Source: CAVOGJ01 sp963695405 | GTDB lineage: Bacteria > Planctomycetota > Planctomycetia > Pirellulales > Pirellulaceae | Direction of reading: 5' to 3' | Assembly: GCA_963695405.1 (NCBI GenBank) | Contig: CAVOGJ010000006.1 | Coordinates: 1 to 64,000 of the forward strand | Length of the DNA: 64,000 nucleotides | In this document: in pieces, positions 37,516 through 48,720 of the stretch | Position numbering within the stretch: the first letter of the stretch is position 1 | Layout: each line of letters starts with the position of its first letter | Notes under the pieces: model-generated | The model's database searches: none | What the model saw: only the letters and a program-made list of their open reading frames with translations | Told to the model about the DNA's origin: nothing | Position numbers and translations under genes: made by a program

Positions 37516-39963
37516 TCAACGACTCTTGTACGCCGCGTCAAACAACGGCAGATGCCGGTGGTAGACTTCCAGCGATAGCAGGTTGAAAGCCGTTAGGTAT
37601 AGTCGACCGGCGGAAGGGCCCCAGCGATCGGGCACCGGGTCGATTGGCGCCCAGCTGCCCGCAAAATCCCCTTCCTGGACCTGGGTCGTCGCTAACAGCG
37701 GGTACAAGCGACCTTGCCACTTTTCCCAATGTTCCCCCTGCATGTGAAACATGACTTGCGTCGCATTGTACCAGTAGTAGGTATCGCGACGAGGATTGTC
37801 TTGCCCCGCAAAGGACGGAGGATGTTCAAGCTCGGGCAGACGAGCCAGCAAATAATCCGCTCCGGCGCGAATCGACCCGTTATCCCGGCTCGATCCGGTA
37901 TAGAGCCGCATCAGTAGGCCCACCGACGTCATCACCGTGCTTGGCCGCGGACCATAGCGGCCGCTTTCCGTATTGTTTCCCCACGGATTGTAAACGTATT
38001 GCGACGCGTCCTGCGGGGTGCGCTGAGCCCGATCGAGCAGTCGTTGCGTGGCTTCGATCGTCTCCGTGGGCACTTCGAGTCCCGCCAGTTGGCCACTTCG
38101 CAGCGCCATCAGCTGCCATCCACTCACGGAAAGGTCCGACATCTGCCCGGGACTATAGCGCCAACCGCCGCGTGTCGGCTCTTGGGAACTGACGATGAAA
38201 CGGATGGCGCGCTGGGCCGGCCCGCGAAGCTCCTGATCCCCCGTCATGCCAAACGCCTCGCAAAGGGCAATTGCGGCAATGCCATGGCTATAGAACCAGA
38301 CACCGTCGTTAGCGGGTCCCGACTGTGGTCGATACAAGTCACCGTTCGGCTGCTGGCCTTCGATCAGGAATTTAAGTCCGCCTCGGATCTGTTCACTATA
38401 TGGTCCGTCAATATGGTCATATCCCGCACCCAAGAAGGCCAGCAAGGCCAGTCCCGTGGCGGCCGAGTCGGCTCGGACCAGCGCCAGCGTCGTGTCCGGT
38501 TTTCCGCCCCCGACACTTGTATTTTGCAAAGTCCAATATCGGTCGTCGGTCTGAATCGCTGCCAGGTAGGCCAAGCCGCGTTCAATGGCCGTCTCCACTT
38601 GCGCTGAATACTCGCCACCACTCTGACGCGTAGGATCGTTACGTCGGGCCGCACGACGGGCAAAGGCGGGTGCGATGTCGCGGGCCCCACCTCCGATGCG
38701 AGCGTGACTCAGGCTGGGAGGTGCCAGAAACCGCTGCGGTGCATTGCTGACGACGGACTCGCGGCGCGTCGGACGTTGCTGCGGTAAGCCGACGTCCGCC
38801 GTTACCGAATCGGCGAAGCCGCCGACTCCCGGAGGTGCGCGCGATGGACTCGGCGCACGGCTGGCGGTTCGGCCGATGTCGGAGGCCATCGGCCCAACCA
38901 ATGGCTGGTCATTCGCTTCTGCCGTCAGGTCACCTCGACTCGTCGTCGCCGCATCGCGGGCCGGTCCCGCACGTGCATCTTCGATATCCCGGGCCGTCGT
39001 CATTGTCTGGTCAAGTTTCGCTTGGCCCACAGCGATCGCACCGCTGTACTGTGGTCGATCACCGCTCGGCGATATGCGGAAGATCAAATCGTTCGGGGCA
39101 GATCCGGCACTATCTTCTCCCCAATTCTCGGGGGACGGGCGAGACAGATTCGAGGGGCTGAGTTCGGCGACCGGCCCACTCGGGATAGCGGACTTTAACG
39201 GCGAGGGTCTTCGCCGCGGCAAAGGAGCCGGGTCTGCGACGCGCGATGGACTGGGCGTCGCGGGCGCGGCGAGCCGCTCTTCACGCCGGGTCGGGACTGG
39301 TTGCTGGGGAGAAACGGCCGGTTGGGGGGCTATTCTTGCCTCGGAGACCGAAGATCGACTCAGTTGCGACATCTGAGCGACGTGGTTTGCCGCCGCCTGT
39401 TGGCGCCGCTGTTGCTCTGCCGCTGAAGTCACGGCCTGCGTCGCACTCAAATCGGCTTGCCACGAGCGTTCTGCCGGATTGAGCGTTGGCGCTGCCTGGC
39501 GCGGGTTGGTCGGCACGTCGTCAACGGCCGGCTCCGCATCGACCGGGCGTTCAAAGACCTCTCGCGGCCGTTCCTCGCTCGGGGATGGTTGGAAATAATT
39601 GGGAATCTTCGGTACCGGCGGCACAGTGCGCGTCACCAGCGGAGGATTTTCGATGGTGAAGTCCAAGTAGCGATCACGCAGGTACGTGGCCAGCAAGATG
39701 TGGACGAGTAAGCTCAGCACGATCGCGGTCTGCATTCGTCGCGTGAGATTTTTTCGAGTCGAATAGCTAAGGGCGACGCAGCCGATCGTTACGATCGCGA
39801 GCAAGCCGAGCCAAAAGCGGACATCGCCGTTTCCCACGTCCACGCCGACGTAACGAGCCACGAGCGTGCCGATCGACACGACCAAGACTGCGATGGCCAA
39901 CCAGACAGGCCACAGCGGCGGCGCAGGCACAGCAGATGGCATGGCGTGAGGGGAGCTTGTCAT
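37516..39963 (-). CDS. Membrane-anchored protein with alpha-alpha toroid (squalene-cyclase-like) domain
   Basis: The 815-residue protein has three hydrophobic segments in the first 100 residues, then a long Pro/Ser/Arg-rich low-complexity linker to about residue 440. The C-terminal 350 residues form an alpha-alpha barrel of the prenyltransferase/terpenoid-cyclase fold: VETAIERGLAYLAAIQTDDR, LALLAFLGAGY, GLKFLIEGQQPNGDLY, RAIRFIVSSQEPTRGGWRY, SGWQLMALRSG. The DxDD of squalene cyclases was not seen, so a non-catalytic role is likely. It is the last gene of a minus-strand block with exbD, exbB and a TPR gene; such blocks are frequent in planctomycetes. Confidence 0.82.
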   Translation of the reverse strand: MTSSPHAMPSAVPAPPLWPVWLAIAVLVVSIGTLVARYVGVDVGNGDVRFWLGLLAIVTIGCVALSYSTRKNLTRRMQTAIVLSLLVHILLATYLRDRYLDFTIENPPLVTRTVPPVPKIPNYFQPSPSEERPREVFERPVDAEPAVDDVPTNPRQAAPTLNPAERSWQADLSATQAVTSAAEQQRRQQAAANHVAQMSQLSRSSVSEARIAPQPAVSPQQPVPTRREERLAAPATPSPSRVADPAPLPRRRPSPLKSAIPSGPVAELSPSNLSRPSPENWGEDSAGSAPNDLIFRISPSGDRPQYSGAIAVGQAKLDQTMTTARDIEDARAGPARDAATTSRGDLTAEANDQPLVGPMASDIGRTASRAPSPSRAPPGVGGFADSVTADVGLPQQRPTRRESVVSNAPQRFLAPPSLSHARIGGGARDIAPAFARRAARRNDPTRQSGGEYSAQVETAIERGLAYLAAIQTDDRYWTLQNTSVGGGKPDTTLALVRADSAATGLALLAFLGAGYDHIDGPYSEQIRGGLKFLIEGQQPNGDLYRPQSGPANDGVWFYSHGIAAIALCEAFGMTGDQELRGPAQRAIRFIVSSQEPTRGGWRYSPGQMSDLSVSGWQLMALRSGQLAGLEVPTETIEATQRLLDRAQRTPQDASQYVYNPWGNNTESGRYGPRPSTVMTSVGLLMRLYTGSSRDNGSIRAGADYLLARLPELEHPPSFAGQDNPRRDTYYWYNATQVMFHMQGEHWEKWQGRLYPLLATTQVQEGDFAGSWAPIDPVPDRWGPSAGRLYLTAFNLLSLEVYHRHLPLFDAAYKSR

Positions 39964-39981
39964 GGCGGTGGCCGTCGATCG

Positions 39982-40392
39982 TCACTCGGCGATAGCGGTC
40001 TTATAGTCACGGATATTGGCTTTATTGCAAAGGTTCATGGCGGTGGCGATCGACTCCCACGCCGTACGCTTATCACCGCGAATGATGACTTCCTGTTGTT
40101 CCGGATTATTGGCCCATGCTTGTCGCAAGGCAGCTTCCAGTTCCGCCACGTCTAGCTGCTCACCACCCACGAAATACTGCCCATCCTTGTCGACGTTGAT
40201 AAAAAGATGACTCGGTTCGACGATCAGCGGCGCGGCCTCGCTGGCTTCCGGGAGCACAATATCCATCTCCCGCTCCTCTTCGGCAAATCGCGTGGCCACG
40301 AGGAAGAATATGAGCAAAAGAAATACGACGTCGATGAGCGGCGTCAGGCTGAGTGAAGCCAAGGCACGGCTGGTTTTGAGTTGAATCGTCAT
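39982..40392 (-). CDS. exbD: ExbD/TolR-family energy transducer
   Basis: The 136-residue protein has one N-terminal membrane helix with the proton-conducting Asp (LASLSLTPLIDVVFLLLIFFLVATRF) and a periplasmic domain (SHLFINVDKDGQYFVGGEQLDVAELEAAL ... IIRGDKRTAWESI). This is the standard ExbD/TolR layout. It pairs with the upstream ExbB/TolQ gene. ATG 40392 gives MTIQLKTSR; GTG 40398 is an alternative. The start sits in an 18-bp tandem repeat. Confidence 0.92.
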   Translation of the reverse strand: MTIQLKTSRALASLSLTPLIDVVFLLLIFFLVATRFAEEEREMDIVLPEASEAAPLIVEPSHLFINVDKDGQYFVGGEQLDVAELEAALRQAWANNPEQQEVIIRGDKRTAWESIATAMNLCNKANIRDYKTAIAE

Positions 40393-40394
40393 GG

Positions 40395-40448
40395 TCACTT
40401 CGCTCTAATGAGTCACTTCGCTCTAATGATTCACTTCACTCTAATGAG
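40395..40448 (-). repeat. 18-bp tandem repeat at the exbB-exbD junction, three copies
   Basis: Three copies of TCACTTCGCTCTAATGAG with two substitutions. It covers the exbB stop codon and the exbD upstream region, so it replaces a normal ribosome-binding context. Confidence 0.95.
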
Positions 40449-41352
40449 TCGCTTGTCGAACAGGCGGGGGCACGGGGGCAGGCGGTGGCGAGCCACTTCC
40501 GGCCGCGGAATGTGCCGCGGCATGCTCAAGTCGTTCGGCTTGGGGCAAGAGTCGATCCTGAACGAGTTCGTCGATGTCCGCGAAACGGTATTGAATCCTT
40601 CCTTCAAACCAATGGGCCAGGATCGCTGCCGGGATAGCGACCATCAGGCCGCCCGCGGTGGTGACGAGCGCGGTGTAGATACCCTCGGCAAGCACTTCTG
40701 CCTTGTTACTGCCGGCGGGAAGATTGGCCGTCGCGTAGAATGCCTGAATCATCCCCCACACCGTCCCCAGGAGCCCCATCAGGGGAGTGACCGCGGCCGC
40801 CAGATTGAGAGTCCGCACGTTTCGGTACAGCCGTTCCGACTCGCGTTGCATGGCGTCTGTCACCGCACGTTCAAATTCATTCACCGGCCGCCCGATCTTG
40901 AGGACGGCGGCTTGAACGACACGGGCCGCAGGCGAGGGGTAATCATCGGCGCACTCGTACAGTTCCCGTGGTCGAAAGGTACTTCCATCTCTATCGGTCG
41001 TCGACTCCAACACCGCACGTACCAATCGCGCGGGCATGACGGCGTTGCGACGGAGTGCCACGCTCCGTTCCAATCCGACGGCCACCACGACGATTGACAT
41101 CAGGATGATCGGAGCCATCAGCCAGCGCGCCGTCCACACGAGTTGCAGCAGATTCAGGCCAATGGTCTTGGGTGGAGCGAGTCCCTCATCGAGAACCGAT
41201 TCCTGAGTTGGATCGGACGAAGCTGCCCCTGCCGGGCGTAGCGGACCCTGCCCGCAGAGGGTGCTTGCAATCAGCCAACCGATAAGCAAGACCGCGACGA
41301 AGAGGCGACGGACGCGGATGAGGTCTGAATGGTAGAGCATGGTAGGTTCCAT
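40441..41352 (-). CDS. exbB: MotA/TolQ/ExbB proton-channel family protein
   Basis: The 303-residue protein has an N-terminal export/anchor helix (LFVAVLLIGWLIASTLC), a second helix at about 78-96 (ARWLMAPIILMSIVVVAVGL) and a paired helix region at about 205-262: LNLAAAVTPLMGLLGTVWGMIQAF, then LVTTAGGLMVAIPAAIL. The last two blocks are the proton-channel signature of ExbB/TolQ. A Pro-rich tail follows. With ExbD it would convert proton-motive force into work at the outer membrane, with a TonB-like or other partner. The toroid protein could be that partner, by position only. Confidence 0.9.
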   Translation of the reverse strand: MEPTMLYHSDLIRVRRLFVAVLLIGWLIASTLCGQGPLRPAGAASSDPTQESVLDEGLAPPKTIGLNLLQLVWTARWLMAPIILMSIVVVAVGLERSVALRRNAVMPARLVRAVLESTTDRDGSTFRPRELYECADDYPSPAARVVQAAVLKIGRPVNEFERAVTDAMQRESERLYRNVRTLNLAAAVTPLMGLLGTVWGMIQAFYATANLPAGSNKAEVLAEGIYTALVTTAGGLMVAIPAAILAHWFEGRIQYRFADIDELVQDRLLPQAERLEHAAAHSAAGSGSPPPAPVPPPVRQATH

Positions 41353-41433
41353 CGGCGATGGTAGGTGTGTTGGGCGGCTCGAAAGCCACGCTCGATATGT
41401 GGGATACGACCAGCGAACGACAGGAGGTGGGTT

Positions 41434-44400
41434 TCAAGGGGTGGATGCTGCGCGTAGCGAACTCAATTTTTGTTTGGCCGCACGCAGCTTGTCACTATTG
41501 GGAAATGCGGTAACGAGTTCCTGGTAGAGTTTCTTGGCCGTATCGTACCTTTGCAACGATTCGCAACAGCGGGCCGCCTCGAAGAGTGCGTTCGCTTGCC
41601 ACGCATGGTAGGCCGCTGGCGATTGGGGATAACCGTACCCGTAGGCCACCCGAAAAAAGGTCCGGATCGCTTGTTCGTAGTCCTTGTCGGCGAATTGTAA
41701 TTCACCGAGCAGGAATCCCGCGCCAGCGCCCACCGGCTCGTCCGTGGCCGCGGTCACCTGTGCGAAAAGCTCTGCGGCTGCCGGCGACTGGCCCAAATGA
41801 TGCAGTGCCCATCCCTGTTCGCACTGTGAAACCAGGGCGTGGTCGGATGCGGGATAGTCCGCCTGACCTTGCTCAAGCCACCGTAAGGCCTGCTTCCAGT
41901 CTTGCAGTTGGGCAGCGGCCTGGCCTGCGCGGAGAAAGCTGAGAGCAGCAAGGTCCTCATTGACGCGAGATAGATCGGCATTCGTTAATGCCGGAACGAG
42001 CAGACGTAGCGCGCGCTCATATGCTTCTTGTTCAAAGGCCGACTGACCCTGCATCAATCTCGCCACCCATTGCTGTTGGCCGTTGGGAAAGCGGCGCAAC
42101 TGGTCGGCGAAGGTCTGTTCCGCCTCGCGATACTGTCCACGCTGATACGATGTCCAGGCTGCTTTATGGAGGGCAAGTTCGGCAACGACGGGGTCGGCCT
42201 TGGAATTGTTGGCGGCTGAGCAAGTAGGCGGCGCGAGCTGGCTCGTACCGCTTGTCCGCATAGTGCATTTCACCGATCCGCAGTTGGGCTTCCGCCGCCA
42301 ACGAACCATCGGGAAAGTCGCGAGCTAATCGCGAAAAAGCACGGTTTGCTTCCCTTGTGTCTCCGGCTTGTTGACGGGCCCAGGCAAGTTCATACAGCAC
42401 TTGTTCGGCGGATGAATAGTGAGGCTCTCGAACGAGGACCTGCTGAAAGCTTTCCGCCGCTGCATGATACTGCTCGATGGCAACCTGCGCGAGCCCACGC
42501 AAGTAGAAAGCATCTGCGGCCTGCTGGGCGGGCGGGTCCGTTACCAGCAACGTGTCGAGCGATCGAATCGCGGCCTGCTGCTGCCCCGCTCGATGGTAAA
42601 CGAGAGCCAGCAGATATCGCGATTCCTTTGTGGCCTCGTGCTGTGGATACTCTTTGTGCAATCGCTCGAGCGTAGAGATGGCCTTGGTCGTTTCGGCTTG
42701 GTCTGTCTGGCACCAGGCGAGCCCGAGGAGCGCCCTGGGCACGAAAGGGGCCTCGGGAGCGGATTGGATCGCCTGACGATAAAGTCCGGCAGCCGATAGC
42801 ATATCTTTGTCAGCGGATAGTAGCTCTGCCTTGCGAAACCAGGCCGTCGCGCGATCGAGAGGTTCGCTGCCGCGACTGGCGAGCTGTTCAATTGCCTCAA
42901 GCGCCGTCGCCCTGTCGACAATTTGCGGATCGCTTAACAACAACAGGGCGCGTTGCGACTGCGGACCTTCCGGATCGAGCTGTAACGAGTGGCGCAGGAG
43001 ACGGGCGCCCTGCTCCTTGTCGCCCAATTGCAATTGGGCGCCGCCCAACAAAAAAAGCGCCTCGGCCTGGGCAGCATCGGTTCGCAGCTGTTGCCAGCGT
43101 GGTGTCAACCAGCTAACGACTTGCTCGTGCTGTTCCGCGCGGTTCAGACAGATGGCGTAGCGATTGATCCAAGTGTCTCGCTGCGGATGATCGGGATGGG
43201 TCTTTAGTAGTTTCCGCCAAATGGCGGCGGCTGTCTCGGGTTGCTCGGTTTGCAAGTCTGCTTCGGCTTGAATGGCCAGCACCTCTGCTGCCAACGCATG
43301 TTGCGGAAACTTCCGTTGGAACGCGCGTGCGAATGTCTGGGCCTCCGCTACCTTTTTGAGATCGAGCGCAGTGAACGCCGCCATGTAAGTGGCTTGCGGC
43401 TGTAACTCATGGTCCTCAGGCGAGTTGGCAAGTCGTGCGTAAGCCGTGAGCGCTGCTTGACGCCGCGCGGGCAATTCGTAGAGCGCGTCGGCTCGATCGA
43501 GCTGCAGTTGGCGCTCGAGTGGCGAGCCAACGGCGCGGTCCATAGCCAGTTCGAGTAATTCGAGCGCTGCGTCCGCATGGTCGTCGGCGATCTCGACGCG
43601 AGCGAGCCAATGCACCGCCGAGAGCGGCATCTCGGTAGCCTCCCGCTGTGACATTTGCAGCCACTTGCGGGCCTGCGAATGATTCCCAGCCAGGAAAGCG
43701 GCGCCGCCGGCTCCGACGAGTGCCGCAGATCGATGGGATGATTTCGGATAGCGATCGATCAGTAGCGCATAAGTGTCTGCAGACTGAGCGTAGTCCTTCT
43801 GTTGGAGGAGTGCGTCCGCCAGTCGAAGCGTCGCGTAGTCCGCGAGAGGCTGGTCTCGCTGCGCCGCCGCTGTTGTGAGTAATGGGATGGCTGCCTTGAC
43901 TTGCCCACTCGCCGATAGCAGTTCACCCAATCGAATCGACGATTCGAAAGCGAGCGAGCTGTCTGGCGACTCGCGGAGCAGCGTTCGCAACATCTGGGTG
44001 GCTTGATCGCGCGACCCGTTGCCCTGCAATGCAACGGCCAGCCCGTAGAGCAAGCGATCGCGCCCCGCATGACGCGGGTATTGTGCGAGCGTCTGGCGAT
44101 ACCGGTCAATCGCCTCGGATGACTGTCCGGTCCCGGCGAGCGCCTCGGCAAGATAAAAGCTGCCTTCTTCGGCTTCGGACGTCGATCCATAATCCTCGAT
44201 CAACCGCGTTAGGGAGGAAACCGATCGCCGCAACGCGGCTGGCTGCTCCCTCCCGAGATTGAATTGGGACAGTCCCAGGCCCAGCAGGGTGGCTGGCATC
44301 AGATCCGCAGGCACATGCCTCTCGATCGATTGCTCAAAAGCGGATTCGGCCGCTGCGTATTTTTGCTGCTGGAATAAACAGACGCCCAAATAGTGATCGG

Positions 44401-44656
44401 CGGCGGCGATCAGCGGATCGTCACTGTGGTCCTTGATGAAGGTTTTCCATTCCTCCGTCGCCAGGTCAAAGATTGCTTTGTTCTGCAGCGCTACGGCCAC
44501 GCGGTACTGCCGAATGGCGGCGGGTGAGCTCTTCTCTCCTGGCGCGTCCTGACCGAACACCGGAACGACCAGGCAGAAGAGCGAGCAAGCGATGAGGCTG
44601 GCCAGATTGCCAGCGAAGACGGTAGTTCGAGAGATCCCAGGATGTTGGGGCGTCAT
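41434..44656 (-). CDS. Large TPR protein, frame broken by an indel
   Basis: From ATG 44656 the protein starts with a signal peptide (LASLIACSLFCLVVPVFGQD) and many TPR units: AAIRQYRVAVALQNKAIFDLATEEW, HYLGVCLFQQQKYAAAESAFEQ, and so on across about 820 residues. The frame then ends at 42164. The pattern resumes in another frame (ADPVVAELALHKAAWTSYQR, AEQTFADQLRRFPNG) to 41434. One extra base at 42199-42207 joins them to about 1,070 residues. The helical repeats suggest a periplasmic scaffold, similar to the YbgF-like partners of Tol systems. It is the first gene of the block with exbB, exbD and the toroid. Confidence 0.8.
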
Positions 44657-45124
44657 GAGTGGGTCTCGCAGCGAAGGCGAACGGCGTTTATGGAACGTGT
44701 TGCTCTCGCTCAGAAGCGGCCATGAGGCGGGACAAATTTCTGATGTCGGGCGCCTTCGCATTGTGCCTGCCGGGGGCAACGCGACGGTCCACGTCATACC
44801 GACACTGTATACCATTGCCGGCCAATCGAGAAAATTGTGGTGGAAAGGTCGTGGTTCCGAACCAACTCAAAGATGCTGCATTTGCGGCAACGAAATGGTT
44901 CTCAGGCGGCGACAGGCGGCAATTTCTTCGCTCGGACCGCGGAGGACAGGCGATCAGGGAGAACCGCACCGACTTGGTGCACCACCTCGCTGGCAACAGG
45001 ACTCTCGGTGGACGACGACTAGGCTGGGTCGTCGTCGCGGCTCGTGTGAAACGAGCGGGAACAGAGTGCAATGCGGTCGATCGCCGCGTCACATCCATGC
45101 CGTCGTTCACGATCGCCAGCCGAA
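44657..45124. other. Intergenic stretch without a recognised gene
   Basis: This 468-bp stretch between two minus-strand genes shows no credible coding frame; a plus-strand frame through it lacks family features and has unlikely composition. It should hold the promoter of the TPR-exbB-exbD block near 44.7 kb. Confidence 0.4.
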
Positions 45125-48100
45125 TTAACCGAACAACAGCTTTAATTCGTCGAGCGAAAGTTCGCTCAGCAAACTCTTGTCCGCCGTCACGATGGCGTCG
45201 GCCAGTTCTTTCTTTGACTTCTGTAGGTCCACGATCTTTTCTTCGACCGTATCGCGGCAGATCAATCGATAGGCGTTGACCGAGCGGGTCTGTCCCATGC
45301 GATGAGCCCGGTCGATTGCCTGCGCCTCGACGGCCGGGTTCCACCAAGGATCGAGGATAAAGACATAGTCTGCGGCCGTCAGGTTCAGTCCTTGGCCGCC
45401 GGCCTTGAGGCTGATGAGAAAGAGCTTGCAGTTTTCGTCATCCTGGAACCGTTTGACTCGCTCGGCTCGCTTGCGAGTTTTCCCATCGAGATACTCATAA
45501 TCCCAGCCCTGTGACTCGACCGATTGCCGCACGAGCGCGAGCAGACTCGTAAACTGAGAGAAGACCAACGCCTTGTGTCCCTCGTCGATCACCTCGGCCA
45601 GTTGATCCACCAGCAGTTCGATCTTTGCACAGGCTTCTCATGGTTCTTGTCGAGTAAGCGAGGATCGCACGCGGCTTGGCGTAAACGCAAGAGCGCTTCC
45701 AAGACATGAATCTTCGATTTCTTTACACCCAGCTCGCGAACCTTATCACCAATATGTGTGCGGTAGTAATCACGAAGTTCGGTGTACAGCTTTTTCTGCT
45801 TCGGTTCCATATCGCAATAAAGCGTTTGCTCGGTTTTCTCTGGCAATTCGCGGAGCACCTGATCCTTGGTGCGACGCATGAGATACGGCCGCAAGGCCCG
45901 TGCGAGCCAGTCGAGTGATTCTGTTTCGCTACTTTGGGAAAGTTTGCGAAATGCCGTTTCCGTGCCCAGCATGCCCGGGTTTAGGAATTCGAGTAATGTC
46001 CACAATTCGCCCAAGTGATTTTCAATCGGTGTACCGGTCATGGCGAGACGATATCGCGACTTTAACAGCCGGCACGCCTTGGATGCTTGCGCTTTCGCAT
46101 TCTTGATGGCTTGTGATTCGTCGAGAATCACATAGTCGAACTCCATACGGGTCAGGAACTCCACATCTCGCCGCACTGTGCCGTATGTCGTGACGACCAC
46201 GTCGTGCGACTTGATTTCATCTTGTCGATCGATTCGATCGATTCCGGTATAGTTCAACAGGCGAAGTTGTGGTGTAAAGCGAGCTGCCTCCTCAATCCAG
46301 TTAAAGACGAGGCTCTTGGGAACGACGACGAGCGTAGGACGCGGTGCGTTCGCCGATTCCTGTTGCAGGATACGCCGGCTTTCCAGCAAGGCCAGCACTT
46401 GGACCGTCTTGCCCAGTCCCATGTCGTCGGCGAGGCAGCCGCCAAAACGAAATTCATTTAGAAACTTCATCCATCCCAAGCCGTCCCGCTGATAGTCTCG
46501 TAGCTCACCGCAAAAAGTTGGCGGTTCGTGCGCCGACTCGACCCCGCGAAACGATTCAAGTTTTTGTAGGAGCTCGGTAAAGTCGCGATCGACCGTCACA
46601 TGCTCCTGCTCGGCAAGCAGCGTGTCCAGCAGCAGCGCCTGGGACCTGGAAAATCGCATGGTGTCGGCGTTACCCGCCGCCAATTCCGCGAAATGACCGT
46701 AGCGTTCCAGCCACTCGGTGGGCAACAATCCATGCGTCCCATCGTCAAGCAACACATGCGATTTTTTTTGCCGCACGGCCCTTAGCAACCGCGGCAGCGA
46801 CACGGTTTGCCCGTCAAAGTCGATCTTGGCGTCGAGATCAAACCAGTCGCTATTACTCGTCACCCGGATATCGAAGATGCCAGGCCTGCGCAACTTCTTG
46901 CCGAACGCGCGAATTTCCCAGCCTAGCTTTGCGAGGCCCAGGACGACTGCATCGAGGTCCGCCGCCGCCAGGGTCAACTGTGCGGTATCGTGATAGTACG
47001 CGTCAGAAAACTTCACGGGCAACGTGAGCAGTTCCCGCGTCAGCATTTCCTCGCGCTCTGTGTCTCGCCAAGTCATATTGCGACTGGTCGCGTCCCAAAA
47101 GAACTGTTGTGCTGCTGTAGGGGCGATTACCTGATTCTCGTAGACCCAACGAATTTCTGCCTGGAATCGCCGAGAACGCTGATGTTCGTCGGCAGAAATT
47201 TCCAGCAAACCTCGCACGCTGCCCTTTTCGGAAGACGCCACGAGCGATGTATCAAAGTGAATCGGGGGGCAGTTCGGGATGTTCCCTAAGTGAGACATAA
47301 ATTGGTCAAATTCCTGCTCCGGAATCGTCACTTGACCCGACTTTGCAAAGGAGCTGACGATGACACTATGTGCATTGTCCAGCAAGTGCAGCCGTGATTG
47401 GGTGAGGAACAGTCCAGCTGCGCAGTGGACGACATCCGACAAGGCCATGGTTTCTTCACCTCGACGGAGTGCCGCGTCCAGCTGTAGCAGTCCGCTGCTG
47501 CCACTTTCTGAGTCGTCATCGCTTGTCTTGATGGGACGCAGAGTCAGCTCCAGTTTCCAGGGCGGCCCGTCGTCCCACGTGAGCGGCTGCCCATCCTCCA
47601 AGGCTCGCCCTGCCGATAGCGTCCAGACGAAACGAGACGTCTTGCAGAGCAGCGGCGCGACAATCGCTCCAAGATCCGCCGTGATCAGAAATTCTGACGG
47701 GCTGGCGTAGTAACGGTAACGAGATGTGTCGCCGGAATTGGAGATCAGTGACAGGATACGACGATCGGCGGCATTGGAGAGGTTAATAATGTCATGGCGG
47801 TTGAACAGCCGCCGCACCGGCTTGCCAAAGCCACCGTCTCGTTTCCGCGCACTCAAATAAGTATCGATTTTCAGCGGGGCGGCCGGTGATTGCTCCGAAA
47901 GGCTCACCACATACCAGCACTGCTGTTCTGGTTCGCGCCGTTCCCGGGCGGCAGATTCGGCGTTCTCTTCGGGCTTCGCGTCGAGCAACGAACGGAGCGT
48001 TTTCTTCCAGTCGCCGTTCGACGTCGATTTCCGTTCGTGCAGGGCTTCGGCCGAAAGAACCACGTCGTTGCCCGGGATGCCGCCGAATTCGGCCGACATC

Positions 48101-48429
48101 GTCTCAGCATCTTCTTCCTGCAAACGCAGCCGTTCTTCGCCGGGCGGCGGGGCAATTTCGTCAATACAGCGGATTGTCGCCCAAATATGCTTGCACGGAT
48201 ATCCGTTGGCGAATCGCGGGCACTCGCAGGTCGCACCCACGATTCCGTGTGACGCGCGCGCTACATTGACTTGTACGAAATAGCTATCGCCTTCCGAATT
48301 GTCGACAAGTGCCGCCGTGTAGACGGGAGATTGGTCAATGATGCGGGCCCGGTCGCGTCGAAAATAAAAGTCGCCGCGGTCGCGGTCCCCGTCCGAAAAT
48401 TCACTCTTGATGCGCTCCGCTAACAGCAC
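45125..48429 (-). CDS. SWIM zinc-finger SNF2-family helicase, frame broken by an indel
   Basis: A SWI2/SNF2 ATPase with an N-terminal SWIM zinc finger (CECPRFANGYPCKHIWA, C-x-C-xn-C-x-H). Core motifs: DDMGLGKTVQVLALL (I), VVPKSLVFNW (Ia), VILDESQAIKNAKAQ (II), MTGTPIENHLGELW (III). The first frame stops after CDPRLLDKNHEKP. The C-terminal helicase lobe continues in another frame (VDQLAEVIDEGHKALVFSQFTS, LISLKAGGQGLNLTAADYVFILDPWWNPAVE, RAHRMGQTR). One missing base near 45627-45632 restores about 1,100 residues. I chose GTG 48429 because GGAAGGA lies 9 bases upstream; the frame is open to 48708. Bacterial SNF2 proteins of this type act on DNA-bound complexes, often RNA polymerase. Confidence 0.88.
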
Positions 48430-48720
48430 GTCCGCGTTCCTTCCGTGAGGCCGTCCCGTCGAGGCAGGGCAGCAAAATGGTTCCTCGATTGCTAAACCTT
48501 CAGTTATAGCTTGCCAAAACGCTCGTTGTCGATGCGAGATGCGCAACAATGAACGAACGCCGCAGGAATCGCGTCTTTTTGCCCTATGGCAAGTGGCGCT
48601 GAGCAACGCTCCGAGTGCCGTTCCCCTGCGTGGAGAAACGGGCCGTACGTCGAACTGGCAACCAATGCGCCGCGGCGCAATGAGAAACGGCGTGTCGAGG
48701 ACCACCAAGAGTGCGGACCT
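48430..48720. other. Short gap upstream of the SNF2 gene
   Basis: This 291-bp stretch should contain the promoter of the SNF2 gene; the SNF2 frame itself stays open through it to 48708, so a longer N-terminus cannot be excluded. No repeat was seen. Confidence 0.35.

Noticed and set aside
44659..45279. A 206-residue plus-strand frame over the gap before the SNF2 gene
   Set aside because: Overlaps the end of the SNF2 gene antisense and has no recognisable domain or ribosome-binding site.
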